A DNA stretch of 47,125 nucleotides from Winogradskyella psychrotolerans. Lineage in GTDB: Bacteria > Bacteroidota > Bacteroidia > Flavobacteriales > Flavobacteriaceae. Below are positions 18,338 to 26,508 of the stretch, one piece after another (within the stretch, counting starts at the first letter, position 1; each line of letters starts with the position of its first letter). The stretch is taken from contig NZ_JAHKPN010000055.1 of NCBI RefSeq assembly GCF_018860545.1, forward strand, positions 1-47,125. The letters run 5' to 3'. Position numbers and translations under genes: made by a program. The notes under the pieces are model-generated. The model had not been told where the DNA came from. It saw only the letters and a program-made list of their open reading frames with translations, and searched no databases.

Positions 18338-19627
18338 ATGAAAACTATAATCACACTTGTCCTTGTTGCTTTTAGCTATGTTGGTTTTGCGCAACCATTT
18401 ACCTTAGATAAAAAGATAAAGCCTACGAAATTAGAACTCGCAGAACACCCCGAATATAAAGGCGCAAAGTATCTAGAGGGTAGTACAACATTAATGAAAG
18501 ACTCTATAAATTATCATTATGTAAAGGGGCATGACGTTTTTCAATATGTAGATATTTTCATTTTTGCTAATGATGCCAAATCTAATTTAAGCGCGGATAT
18601 TGTTTTTAACACATGGAGTAATGTAGAAGAAACGCAAAAAACAGCTACTTCTAAAGATGGTTATATCAACTTTAAAGTTCGAAGCTATCAGGATATCGGA
18701 TTTACAGTGTCATCGGAAGAAGCTTATGACATTCCATATACTGTAGTAGTTAATGCAAGCCCAGAGGTTAAAAATTATTTGGGATCACCCTTTGTTAAGG
18801 CGACAGAAAAAGATTTGGATATAGAAACTCCAGTGGGAAAAGTGGATACAGCCCAAACAACGGAAAGCAATCTTTGGATACTTATTATTATCGGTGTGCT
18901 TTTATTAGTTGTAGGATTACTAGCAGGAAAACTAATGCGTAGAAAAAAAACCATGCTTTTACTTCTTTTACTTGCAATACATGGAGTATCAACTTTAAGT
19001 TATGGACAAACAGTGGGCATTGAACGTGCCAGAGAATCTAATTTAGAAACAGAAATATTTCATAGAAGAGAAAGAAATTCAGTTAATGCAACAATTAATG
19101 GGCATATTGATTCACAAATTAATACCATAAACAAAGCATTTGAAACGGAGAAGGTTTTGGAAGACTTTGCCAATGCCTATAGAAATTTAGGCTCTTGTTT
19201 AGGCTCAGGTACTCCTCCAGGACAACCGAGAATTCCATCTTTTTGCAATGATGAAGAAAATGCTTGTGCAGATTGTTTTAGATCTGCTCGTGCCGAATTT
19301 AATAGAACCCGATATAACTTAGAAAAACTTCAAACCATTTACAATTGCTCTAAAGCCTACACAGATGCTGCTGTTGCTTTAGGAGATAATACATCTGGTT
19401 ATCACGGAGTAGTAGGGATTGTATGGCAATCTCAAAGAAGGGGGATTATGCGGAGCATTGAAGAAGTGGATAGAGCCTATGATTTAAAACGTGTGGAAAT
19501 GCTAGAATCCTTCCATAATAGCTTAATGGCTTTAGATGCCTGCGAGCGTGCTCATGGCTTAGAAGATTGGTATGACAGATTTGGTGTAATGTTCTACAAT
19601 TTTGTAGAAATGAGGTACCATCGTTAA
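18338..19627 (+). CDS. Inner-membrane protein with periplasmic N-domain and second signal-like segment
   Basis: This 429-residue protein has a signal peptide (1-18), an exported beta-rich domain (about 20-170) and one membrane helix (about 180-200, WILIIIGVLLLVVGLLAG) followed by RRKK. Straight after that comes another stretch that looks like a signal peptide (MLLLLLLAIHGVSTLSYGQ) and then a helical region with several Cys (NACADCF, YNCSK, DACERA). It therefore looks like two exported proteins fused in frame, or a protein with two membrane passes placing both domains in the periplasm. No known family was recognised. The stop codon is directly followed by the ATG of the OmpA-type lipoprotein, so the two are translationally linked. 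Confidence 0.65.
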   Translation: MKTIITLVLVAFSYVGFAQPFTLDKKIKPTKLELAEHPEYKGAKYLEGSTTLMKDSINYHYVKGHDVFQYVDIFIFANDAKSNLSADIVFNTWSNVEETQKTATSKDGYINFKVRSYQDIGFTVSSEEAYDIPYTVVVNASPEVKNYLGSPFVKATEKDLDIETPVGKVDTAQTTESNLWILIIIGVLLLVVGLLAGKLMRRKKTMLLLLLLAIHGVSTLSYGQTVGIERARESNLETEIFHRRERNSVNATINGHIDSQINTINKAFETEKVLEDFANAYRNLGSCLGSGTPPGQPRIPSFCNDEENACADCFRSARAEFNRTRYNLEKLQTIYNCSKAYTDAAVALGDNTSGYHGVVGIVWQSQRRGIMRSIEEVDRAYDLKRVEMLESFHNSLMALDACERAHGLEDWYDRFGVMFYNFVEMRYHR

Positions 19628-21367
19628 ATGAAAAAAATTATGAAAAAGTTAAGTTTTCTATTAATAGTAGTGATGGTTTATTCGTGTGGTAACACGGCAG
19701 GTGAATCTAAAAAAAATGATACCCAAGTGAGTTCTAAGTCTCAAACAAGTTCAGACTCTCAGACGACGAAAACGCACTCAAATAATTCTTCAGATCGCAC
19801 TACTAATTCCGAATTAAATGACCTGTTTAATATGGGCAAGGGTATGCTTGAAGCTTCTGAAAAAGGTGAAACGGACTTTCAATTAGATACCGAAATGGTG
19901 CTCGATATGTTGGAGCAAAGTGGAGTCTCACGCGAGTCTATGGAAAAACTCATTAATAATCCAGATAGTCTTAAGGTATTAGCTCAACAGGCTATGAAGG
20001 AGCGACAGGAAACACAAAATGCTGAAGAGATAGTTTTTTTAAAAGGAAAAATTTCCAAAGAACAATTGACCTCAAAAAACACAAGTACTGGAATGTCATT
20101 GGAAGAAGCCATTTTAATAGTACAAGCCGAATCTGGTCCGAAAGCCACAATGGCAAAACTTAAAAAAATAGATTCATTGGCTGGTACCAATATGATGTCT
20201 CAATTGGACCTCACAGAAGCGGGTTACGTAATGCGTGATGTAGAACGGATAAATGAAGTGCCAGCCACTACCGATGAAAAAAGAGAAATGGAAGTATTGA
20301 GTAAGTTGTCTTCACAAGTGCACAGTGATATAGAAGCGACCAAATTATTAGCTGAACTCACTAGAAAGGAACAAGATATAGAATCTGGAAAATTAAATGC
20401 CAGTCCTGAGTATCAACGCGCCATAAAATTCAATAAAAGCATTGTTAATACCTATCGTAACCAAATTGTTCGTAAGGCTACGGCAGCAAAGAAGAAATTT
20501 CAGCAACTTAATCCTGATTTATATTTTGGAGACGACGTTGGAATAACCTACATAAGTTCTCAGAAAACGGCGGTCTATCTACCTCTTGGAAAACTCTCAT
20601 TTGCAGATAAAGTGGTAAAGTTTAATCATCCAAAACTCTTATCCCAACAAGTTAATAATGTGCTCGGAGAACCCGATGTGATTCAAGGTTATGATATTGA
20701 GGATATAACCGGAATTTACAGTTTAGGATTAGCGGGTACATTAACAGTACAATTTGAAGACAACGCTCTAACCAATGTAAATGGTCCTGACTTATACATA
20801 TTTGAAATTGGGCAAATAGAACCAACAGATCTTGAAATTTCAAAAGACGGAAAAAACTGGATTAAAGTGGGTAAGATTGATGGAGGAACTGCTGAAGTAG
20901 ATATAGGTCCTTTTGTAAAACAAGGAGACCTTTTCTACTACGTGCGGTTAAAAGATCTTAAAGAGGAAAGTGCACTTCCCGGAGCTGATATAGATGCTAT
21001 TGCCGCTATTGGTGCGGCCATGCGATTAAATTTAGATAGTCAAGTACTCTTCGATTCTGGTAAAAGCGAATTAAAACCAGAAGGAGTTTCGACCTTAAAA
21101 GAATTAGTAAATAGTATCACGGTTCTCAAAAAAGGAAAAGTTATCGTTGAAGGCCACACCGATGATGTTGGCAGTGAAACTACAAACAATGCCTTGTCTT
21201 TGGCGAGAGCTAAAAGTGTTTCCAAAGCGTTGAGACAATTAATACCAAGTACGCAATTTAAATGGCAAGAAAAAGGCTATGGAGAATCTCAGCCTTTAGT
21301 TGAAAATGATTCCGACATAAACAGAGCAAAAAACAGACGGGTAGAAATTTTGATTTTACCGAACTAA
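19628..21367 (+). CDS. OmpA-domain lipoprotein with a discoidin-like middle domain
   Basis: Lipoprotein signal (lipobox VYSC), then a Ser/Thr-rich linker, a helical region (about 55-290), and a beta domain (about 320-455). The beta domain has LGEPD, LTVQFEDNAL, GPDLYIFEIG, SKDGKNW and GADIDAIAAI, the pattern of jelly-roll domains related to discoidin or carbohydrate-binding modules. The C-terminal OmpA domain (about 470-579) has VLFDSGKSELKPEG, GHTDDVG, LARAKSVS and NRRVEI, and should bind peptidoglycan. The protein could tie the outer membrane or a surface structure to the cell wall. It begins at the base after the previous stop. A second Met five codons in is an alternative start. It is the most likely anchor component of the cluster. 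Confidence 0.82.
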   Translation: MKKIMKKLSFLLIVVMVYSCGNTAGESKKNDTQVSSKSQTSSDSQTTKTHSNNSSDRTTNSELNDLFNMGKGMLEASEKGETDFQLDTEMVLDMLEQSGVSRESMEKLINNPDSLKVLAQQAMKERQETQNAEEIVFLKGKISKEQLTSKNTSTGMSLEEAILIVQAESGPKATMAKLKKIDSLAGTNMMSQLDLTEAGYVMRDVERINEVPATTDEKREMEVLSKLSSQVHSDIEATKLLAELTRKEQDIESGKLNASPEYQRAIKFNKSIVNTYRNQIVRKATAAKKKFQQLNPDLYFGDDVGITYISSQKTAVYLPLGKLSFADKVVKFNHPKLLSQQVNNVLGEPDVIQGYDIEDITGIYSLGLAGTLTVQFEDNALTNVNGPDLYIFEIGQIEPTDLEISKDGKNWIKVGKIDGGTAEVDIGPFVKQGDLFYYVRLKDLKEESALPGADIDAIAAIGAAMRLNLDSQVLFDSGKSELKPEGVSTLKELVNSITVLKKGKVIVEGHTDDVGSETTNNALSLARAKSVSKALRQLIPSTQFKWQEKGYGESQPLVENDSDINRAKNRRVEILILPN

Positions 21368-21389
21368 AAAAAGCTAAAAAACAATAATC

Positions 21390-22082
21390 ATGAAAGATAA
21401 ACAGCTCATTTTAAGTATCCTATTCGTCTGCATCGTCCAAAGTATGAGTGGACAAAAACTAGAACAGAACGACGTGGAGAAATTGAAAGATATTTTAAAT
21501 TCTGATGTTGCTGCTAATTTTAAAGTTGAATTAACTAATAACCAGGCACATTGCAGTATTGGTGAGTTCAATAAAACACTCGATTTAAGAAGCGAGCATG
21601 AGATCGCAGAAGATAGTCTAACAAAATTAGCTAAGAAAAAATTATATACAGGTCGCTACATTGGTCCAGTTTTTTGGAAGTATGGTTTTACAACGACACT
21701 TAATTCAGGCGTCGATTTTAAATCAAATAAATATCAACAGGTATTCTGCACTATTTCATTTAAAGACCAAGACACTATTCGTTTAAGGAGTATGCTTAAT
21801 GCTTATACGAGTTATCATAAACTATCGAATTCTGCGTCACATATAGTAGAATGGACAGGTGATAAATACATCAGTCTTTTGCTTACACCAACAAAAGAGG
21901 ACAACAAAATTAATTTCGAGTTAAATGGCATTACCCTAAGTGGCAAGTTTGAAAGAGAAGATAAAAAAGAATTGGATAAAAATTACACAAAATCATTAAG
22001 GACCATTTTAAAACGAGAATTTAAAAAGCTTTTTGAATCAAATGGCATGGCTCAACTCGTATCAGAGAAATGGAACAATTAA
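21390..22082 (+). CDS. Exported protein of unknown function
   Basis: The 230-residue protein has a signal peptide (about 1-21, ending SMSGQ) and a mature part that begins with a charged helix (LEQNDVEKLKDIL). The rest is mixed alpha/beta, with a Lys-rich segment near the end (KREFKKLFES). It has no lipobox, no sorting domain and no family I recognise. It lies 22 bp after the OmpA lipoprotein and 20 bp before the HxH fibre gene, so it should be co-expressed with the cluster. Confidence 0.65.
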   Translation: MKDKQLILSILFVCIVQSMSGQKLEQNDVEKLKDILNSDVAANFKVELTNNQAHCSIGEFNKTLDLRSEHEIAEDSLTKLAKKKLYTGRYIGPVFWKYGFTTTLNSGVDFKSNKYQQVFCTISFKDQDTIRLRSMLNAYTSYHKLSNSASHIVEWTGDKYISLLLTPTKEDNKINFELNGITLSGKFEREDKKELDKNYTKSLRTILKREFKKLFESNGMAQLVSEKWNN

Positions 22083-22102
22083 TAATTTAAAAGCTAGAAA
22101 AG

Positions 22103-23245
22103 ATGAAAAATACAATCACACAACTCATTGCCATTTTAATAACAACACTAAGTTTTGCGCAGCAAGGCATAAACTACAAAGCACTCATTAAAGACGATAT
22201 AGGCAATGTTTTAGTCAGCCAGAATATTGGTGTGCAGTTTCAAATACGTGAAACTACAGCAAATGGTACTGCTGTTTATACGGAAACGCATACAGCAACT
22301 ACAGACGCTAATGGCATCCTAATTTTAAACATTGGTACAGGAACTACTAGCGACACATTTAGCGCTATTGATTGGAGTAGCAACGAGCATTGGTTAAATG
22401 TACAGATTGACATTACAGGCGGTACAAATTATACCGATATGAGTACTGCACAATTTATGGCAGTACCCTATGCAAAATATGCTAAGTCAGCACCACCTAG
22501 ACCGGAATATGGTGATGTTAAACAGGGCTTTCAAATTAATGATCACAATGGTTGGTATATTTTAAACGGTCGTGATATAACAACACTTCCTTCATTAGCT
22601 CAAACCCAAGCTATTTCATTCGGATTTAATACCAATTTACCGGATGCGAGAGAAAAATTTTTAAGACATACATATACTCCTGAGGCAGTTGGTGCAACTG
22701 GTGGCGCAACTGATAATTTGATAAGAATAGAACAGTTTAATTTACCTTTGTTAAATTTTACAGGAACTGCGGAAAGTAAAGGAAGTCATACTCATTTAAT
22801 AAATCCTCCGAATTCAGTGACTAGTGCTGTAAGTAATCATATACATGCTATAGACCCACCTGCAGTTTTTACATCTTCAGGTGGTAGTCATACACATAAT
22901 GCATTCGCACCTGTGCATGATACTAATGGTGCTATATCTCAAGGATATCCACAAGGTGATGATCATCAATCATTTAGGACGTCAGATAGGTCTAGAGATC
23001 GAACTGTTTCTTCATCTGCTATTTCTAGTAATGGTGTTCATAACCATACACTTAACATACCATCTTTTAATTCGACCGCATCAGGTGCACATTCACATAA
23101 TTTAAATATTGCAAGTTTTAATAGTTCTTCTGACGGAAATCATTCACATACTGTGGAAGTTAGCTCAGGAGGTTCTGGTTTAGATTTAAATATCACGCCA
23201 GAATATTTAAGTATAAACAATTTTATTTATCTGGGACAAGAGTAG
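22103..23245 (+). CDS. Exported fibre-like protein with shared N-module and HxH phage-tail-fibre-type tip (paralog 5)
   Basis: A signal peptide and the shared N-module (QQGINYKALIKDDIGN to FMAVPYAKYAKSA, about 20-128) are followed by a phage tail collar-like region (about 140-215: GWYILNGRDITTLPSL, NLPDAREKFLRHT, GGATDN). The C-terminal third has six HxH motifs with His at 229, 246, 263, 313, 330 and 347. They are spaced 17, 17, 50, 17 and 17 residues. In phage T4-type fibre tips such motifs bind iron on the trimer axis, so this is probably a metal-stabilised trimeric needle. There is no S74 domain. It sits in the same operon as the S74 fibres and is likely an alternative tip on the same base. 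Confidence 0.78.
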   Translation: MKNTITQLIAILITTLSFAQQGINYKALIKDDIGNVLVSQNIGVQFQIRETTANGTAVYTETHTATTDANGILILNIGTGTTSDTFSAIDWSSNEHWLNVQIDITGGTNYTDMSTAQFMAVPYAKYAKSAPPRPEYGDVKQGFQINDHNGWYILNGRDITTLPSLAQTQAISFGFNTNLPDAREKFLRHTYTPEAVGATGGATDNLIRIEQFNLPLLNFTGTAESKGSHTHLINPPNSVTSAVSNHIHAIDPPAVFTSSGGSHTHNAFAPVHDTNGAISQGYPQGDDHQSFRTSDRSRDRTVSSSAISSNGVHNHTLNIPSFNSTASGAHSHNLNIASFNSSSDGNHSHTVEVSSGGSGLDLNITPEYLSINNFIYLGQE

Positions 23246-23353
23246 AGATATTTTATTAGGAGGGATAATATGGATTATTCCTTATGTACTGAAGGATTGC
23301 AATGAGGCAATTATAAAGACAAACAGATTGTAAACAACTAAACAGCAAAAATC

Positions 23354-24535
23354 ATGAAGAATTTAATCACATTAGTTATTGCGCTTCTCATATCAATATC
23401 AAGCTATGCGCAGCAAGGCATTAACTATAAATCACTTATTAAAGACAATTTAGGAAACGTTTTATCCAGTCAGTCTATTAGTGTGCAATTTCAAGTACGT
23501 GAAGCCACAGCAAATGGTACTGCCGTTTATACAGAGACACATACAGAAACGACAGACGCTAACGGCATACTAATTTTAAACATTGGTACTGGTACTACTA
23601 GCGACATATTTACGCATATTAATTGGAGCAGCAATGAGCATTGGTTAAATGTACAAATTGATATCACAGGAGGTACTAACTATACGGATATGAGCACTAC
23701 ACAAATTATGGCAGTGCCTTATGCACTTAATGCCAAAACCGCAGAAAATATTTTCAGTGGTAATTATAACGATTTATCCAACAAACCGAATTTTGGCTTA
23801 GCGCGAACTTCTAGTGATCCATATTATGGTTGGCAGTTAGTAGGAGAGAGTTATACTAAAGGTGATATTGGACATAAGGCTTTAGATTTAAGTGCATCTT
23901 CTGTGGGGTCTAATAACGGTGCTATTGGATATTGGTCAGTAGCGTTGGGCTATGGCACTAGAGCTATAGGACAATATTCAACTGTAATAGGTAAATTTAG
24001 TTTAGATGAAGGTAGTCCAAATTCTTTTCATTCTAATACAAGCCCTTTGTTTATAATAGGAAATGGAACAGCAGACGACAACCGTAGTAATGCTTTAACA
24101 GTTTATGGTAATGGAGACACCAATTTTGAAGGTACTCTAGATGTTAAAAATAGTTTAAATGTTACAAATGATGTGGTAGTTGCAGGAACTTTAAATGTTG
24201 CCGAAGAAATAAACAGAGAAGCCACTGGAAATGCCAATTTAGTCCCAATTGCGTATGGTATCGTAGAATCTACAGGAAATATTTTAAGTGGTACAGGAAA
24301 TTTTACAGCGTTTGTTAGTGGTAATGTCTTTGTTATAGATGTAAATGGTACAGAATCGTTAAGCTACGGTAATACTGTCTGTTCGATTACTCCAATTAGT
24401 ACGTCGCCTAGAACCGCAAGTACGGTAATTACTGATGGAAATGGAGATAATGATGCTGACCTTAATGTACGCATCTTTAATTCTAGTGGCGCGCAAGTAA
24501 CAACCACCTTTCAATTTGTAATTTATAAACTATAA
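23354..24535 (+). CDS. Exported protein with shared N-module and short YadA-like head (paralog 6)
   Basis: Signal peptide, the shared N-module (QQGINYKSLIKDNLGN to IMAVPYALNAKTA), an IFSGNYNDLSNKP linker as in paralog 3, and a short YadA-like head (about 190-215, GYWSVALGYGTRAIGQYSTVIG). A strand-rich stalk (FEGTLDVKNSLNVTNDVVVAG) and a roughly 100-residue C-terminal domain (from about 290) that I do not recognise complete it. No S74 domain is present. It is preceded by a 108-bp gap, the longest in the cluster, which holds a small hairpin (near 23264-23283) but no clear promoter. Confidence 0.7.
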   Translation: MKNLITLVIALLISISSYAQQGINYKSLIKDNLGNVLSSQSISVQFQVREATANGTAVYTETHTETTDANGILILNIGTGTTSDIFTHINWSSNEHWLNVQIDITGGTNYTDMSTTQIMAVPYALNAKTAENIFSGNYNDLSNKPNFGLARTSSDPYYGWQLVGESYTKGDIGHKALDLSASSVGSNNGAIGYWSVALGYGTRAIGQYSTVIGKFSLDEGSPNSFHSNTSPLFIIGNGTADDNRSNALTVYGNGDTNFEGTLDVKNSLNVTNDVVVAGTLNVAEEINREATGNANLVPIAYGIVESTGNILSGTGNFTAFVSGNVFVIDVNGTESLSYGNTVCSITPISTSPRTASTVITDGNGDNDADLNVRIFNSSGAQVTTTFQFVIYKL

Positions 24536-24555
24536 AATTATTTAAACACATAACC

Positions 24556-25179
24556 ATGAAAAAATTAATAACTCTTGCAGTCATTACACTATTAGTCGCA
24601 TGCAAATCAGAAACCAAAGAAAACAACAGCTCAACTGCTAAAAACGAAACAAAGCAAGAAGTCTCCAAATTAAGTAACTCTAGTGCAAATTACAGTAGCT
24701 TATTTGATACTTATACATGCGATATGGATGTAGCTGAACTTGCCAAAGTGCTACAAATACCAGCATCTGATATTACGGCACAAACAAGTAAATCGCCAAA
24801 CGAATGTCTTTTTAAAATCAAAGGTTTTGGTGAAGGTCACGATAATACAGGGACAACGTTGCGTTTAATGTCAGTGCCTAGTAGTAAGGGACAAAGCAAA
24901 AAAGAAATTGCAAACCTTTTAAAAGACAAAGCAGAGTTACCAAGCGGCATACTTATGGGCAGAGATATCGTGTTAGCAGATGCTGGTGATTGCTATATCG
25001 CGTCTCAGCCAAAGCGAGGCAAAGTACGCATACTAAATGAAAACTATGACAGCTTCATTGTGGTCACTTATCAAACTAAAGCTTCTGTACAAGGTAGAAC
25101 TGAAGAACAGCATGATGAACTCAATCTAAAATCAAAGGATTTGGCGAATTATTTGGTGACAAAACATAAAAAACAATAA
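24556..25179 (+). CDS. Lipoprotein of unknown function
   Basis: The 207-residue protein has a lipoprotein signal with LLVAC and Cys16, followed by a short Ser/Asn-rich linker and a globular domain (about 45-205). The domain opens SLFDTYTCDMDVAELAKVL and has three Cys (TCDM, NECLF, DCYIA). The CDMDVAELAKVLQIP opening could be a small helical unit, but no family was recognised. Its leader closely resembles that of the lipoprotein at 17700. It lies 20 bp after paralog 6 and 2 bp before a tiny membrane ORF, at the 3' end of the operon. Confidence 0.68.
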   Translation: MKKLITLAVITLLVACKSETKENNSSTAKNETKQEVSKLSNSSANYSSLFDTYTCDMDVAELAKVLQIPASDITAQTSKSPNECLFKIKGFGEGHDNTGTTLRLMSVPSSKGQSKKEIANLLKDKAELPSGILMGRDIVLADAGDCYIASQPKRGKVRILNENYDSFIVVTYQTKASVQGRTEEQHDELNLKSKDLANYLVTKHKKQ

Positions 25180-25181
25180 AA

Positions 25182-25280
25182 ATGACAACTCTAATTTACA
25201 TCTGTTCAGCAATGCTACTATTGATTGTATTTAACTTATTACTATTAAAATTTAGCTGTAACAATACTAATAATCAATAA
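25182..25280 (+). CDS. 32-residue single-pass membrane micro-protein
   Basis: A short frame starts 2 bp after the preceding stop. Almost all of residues 3-25 are hydrophobic (LIYIC, MLLLIVFNLLLLKF), then a polar tail with a Cys and several Asn. It would be a one-helix membrane peptide, and is too short for routine gene calling. The tight spacing to the lipoprotein gene supports translation; nothing is known of its role. It could also be a chance frame. Confidence 0.45.
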   Translation: MTTLIYICSAMLLLIVFNLLLLKFSCNNTNNQ

Positions 25281-25291
25281 TTATAGGCAAT

Positions 25292-25356
25292 GTTACATAC
25301 GTTACACTATTTGTTACAATAGTAATACACTGTAAATAAGATAGTTTTTAATTTTG
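25292..25356 (+). promoter_or_regulatory. Promoter/operator of the second operon: GTTACA boxes and -7 element
   Basis: GTTACA occurs at 25292, 25301 and 25313. The first and third are 21 bp apart, and the third belongs to the dyad GTTAC-N4-GTAAT (25313-25326). Exactly 36 bp downstream of 25313 is TAATTTTG (25349-25356), an exact TAnnTTTG -7 element. This repeats the layout at 11488-11552. There is no -33 TTG. A leader of about 100 nt precedes the start at 25462. Confidence 0.6.
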
Positions 25357-25461
25357 AGTTCAACAGAATAAAAGCTATTGGATAATATGTTTACTTACTT
25401 TGAAAAAAGATCATAATTAAATGATATAATCAGAATTTAAAAAATTAATAAATCCCAAAAG

Positions 25462-26496
25462 ATGAAAACACTAACAACCCTATTTGCCATGGCTATTGGC
25501 ATTTTCGTGCACGCACAATCCATAGATAAATTCAGCATCGATTCTGGTGGCGCGTCAGTAACCGCAGTTGGTATTCAAATGCTCTATACCATCGGCGAAG
25601 TCAATGTACAAGAGTTAAGCGCTGGGGGTATCTCTATATCCGAAGGTTTTATCAATGCCGATCTCAAAATCAGTATAAATCCTAAACTATTTCTGCAAGG
25701 TCCAATGCTCAATCCTTTAAATACAGGATTAATGAATGATGATTTACGTGAGGCTGGTTACATCCCAACCACAAGTCCATATACGGATGCTGTGACTTGT
25801 AATGCCTCAGTATTTAATGTTACAGGGGAAAATGCTATTGTAGACTGGGTTTGGTTAGAATTACGAGACAAAACAGATAATACATTGGTTATTTTATCAC
25901 AGTCCGCTTTGTTGCAACGTGATGGTGATGTTGTTGCAACAGATGGAGTCTCTAACATAAATCTGAATATCGCGTCAGATGATTATTATATCGTAGTAAA
26001 TCATAAAAACCACTTAGGTGTTATGACCAATACACCTATAACTATTGCACGTACAGCAACACCAGCTGTTGTAGATTTTACGGATGTAAGTACCACAACT
26101 TATGGTACACTCGCACAATCAACATTGTCATCTGGCGATATGGCACTTTGGGCAGGAGATGTTAATGGTGATGGATTGATAAACTTCTCAGGTGATATTA
26201 ATCGTGTTTTGGTGGATATCGTTTTGTTTCCTTCAAATAATAGCTTTAGCTCAAGTTATGATTTTGTGGATGGGTATTTTCAGTCTGATGTATTTCTTGA
26301 TGGTAATGTATCCTTCGCGAATGAAAATAATCAGATACTGCTATCAATAATTTTGTACCCTTTAAATGCAAGTTTTAGTTCACAATACAACTTTTTTGAA
26401 GAGCAATTGCCTTCTGCTTCATTATTAAGAACGGCAACACAGCTTGATTTAGATATGCAACGATCAGAACAAACCTTAGAATTATTAAACTATTAA
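25462..26496 (+). CDS. Secreted protein with dockerin-like calcium-loop segment
   Basis: Signal peptide (1-18), then a strand region that reads SGGASVTAVGIQMLYTIGEVNVQE...SISEGF, a pattern common in T9SS-exported flavobacterial proteins. The middle (about 95-210) is beta-rich. Near residues 230-310 come two EF-like loops (GDVNGDGLINFSGDINRVL and a second copy with FLDGNVSFANENNQ), typical of a dockerin-like or calcium-binding pair. The last 25 residues are not a clear sorting domain. It lies 12 bp upstream of a T9SS type A substrate and under its own GTTACA promoter. It might be an organiser or scaffold for that partner, but no function can be assigned. Confidence 0.72.
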   Translation: MKTLTTLFAMAIGIFVHAQSIDKFSIDSGGASVTAVGIQMLYTIGEVNVQELSAGGISISEGFINADLKISINPKLFLQGPMLNPLNTGLMNDDLREAGYIPTTSPYTDAVTCNASVFNVTGENAIVDWVWLELRDKTDNTLVILSQSALLQRDGDVVATDGVSNINLNIASDDYYIVVNHKNHLGVMTNTPITIARTATPAVVDFTDVSTTTYGTLAQSTLSSGDMALWAGDVNGDGLINFSGDINRVLVDIVLFPSNNSFSSSYDFVDGYFQSDVFLDGNVSFANENNQILLSIILYPLNASFSSQYNFFEEQLPSASLLRTATQLDLDMQRSEQTLELLNY

Positions 26497-26508
26497 AAAT
26501 AAAATATT

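Noticed and set aside
11747..24535. Prophage or phage-tail remnant, because of S74, collar and HxH domains
   Set aside because: Each of the six N-module proteins has a Sec signal peptide, the intervening genes encode lipoproteins and OmpA proteins, and no phage structural, lysis, integrase or packaging gene was seen. The domains look adopted by the cell.
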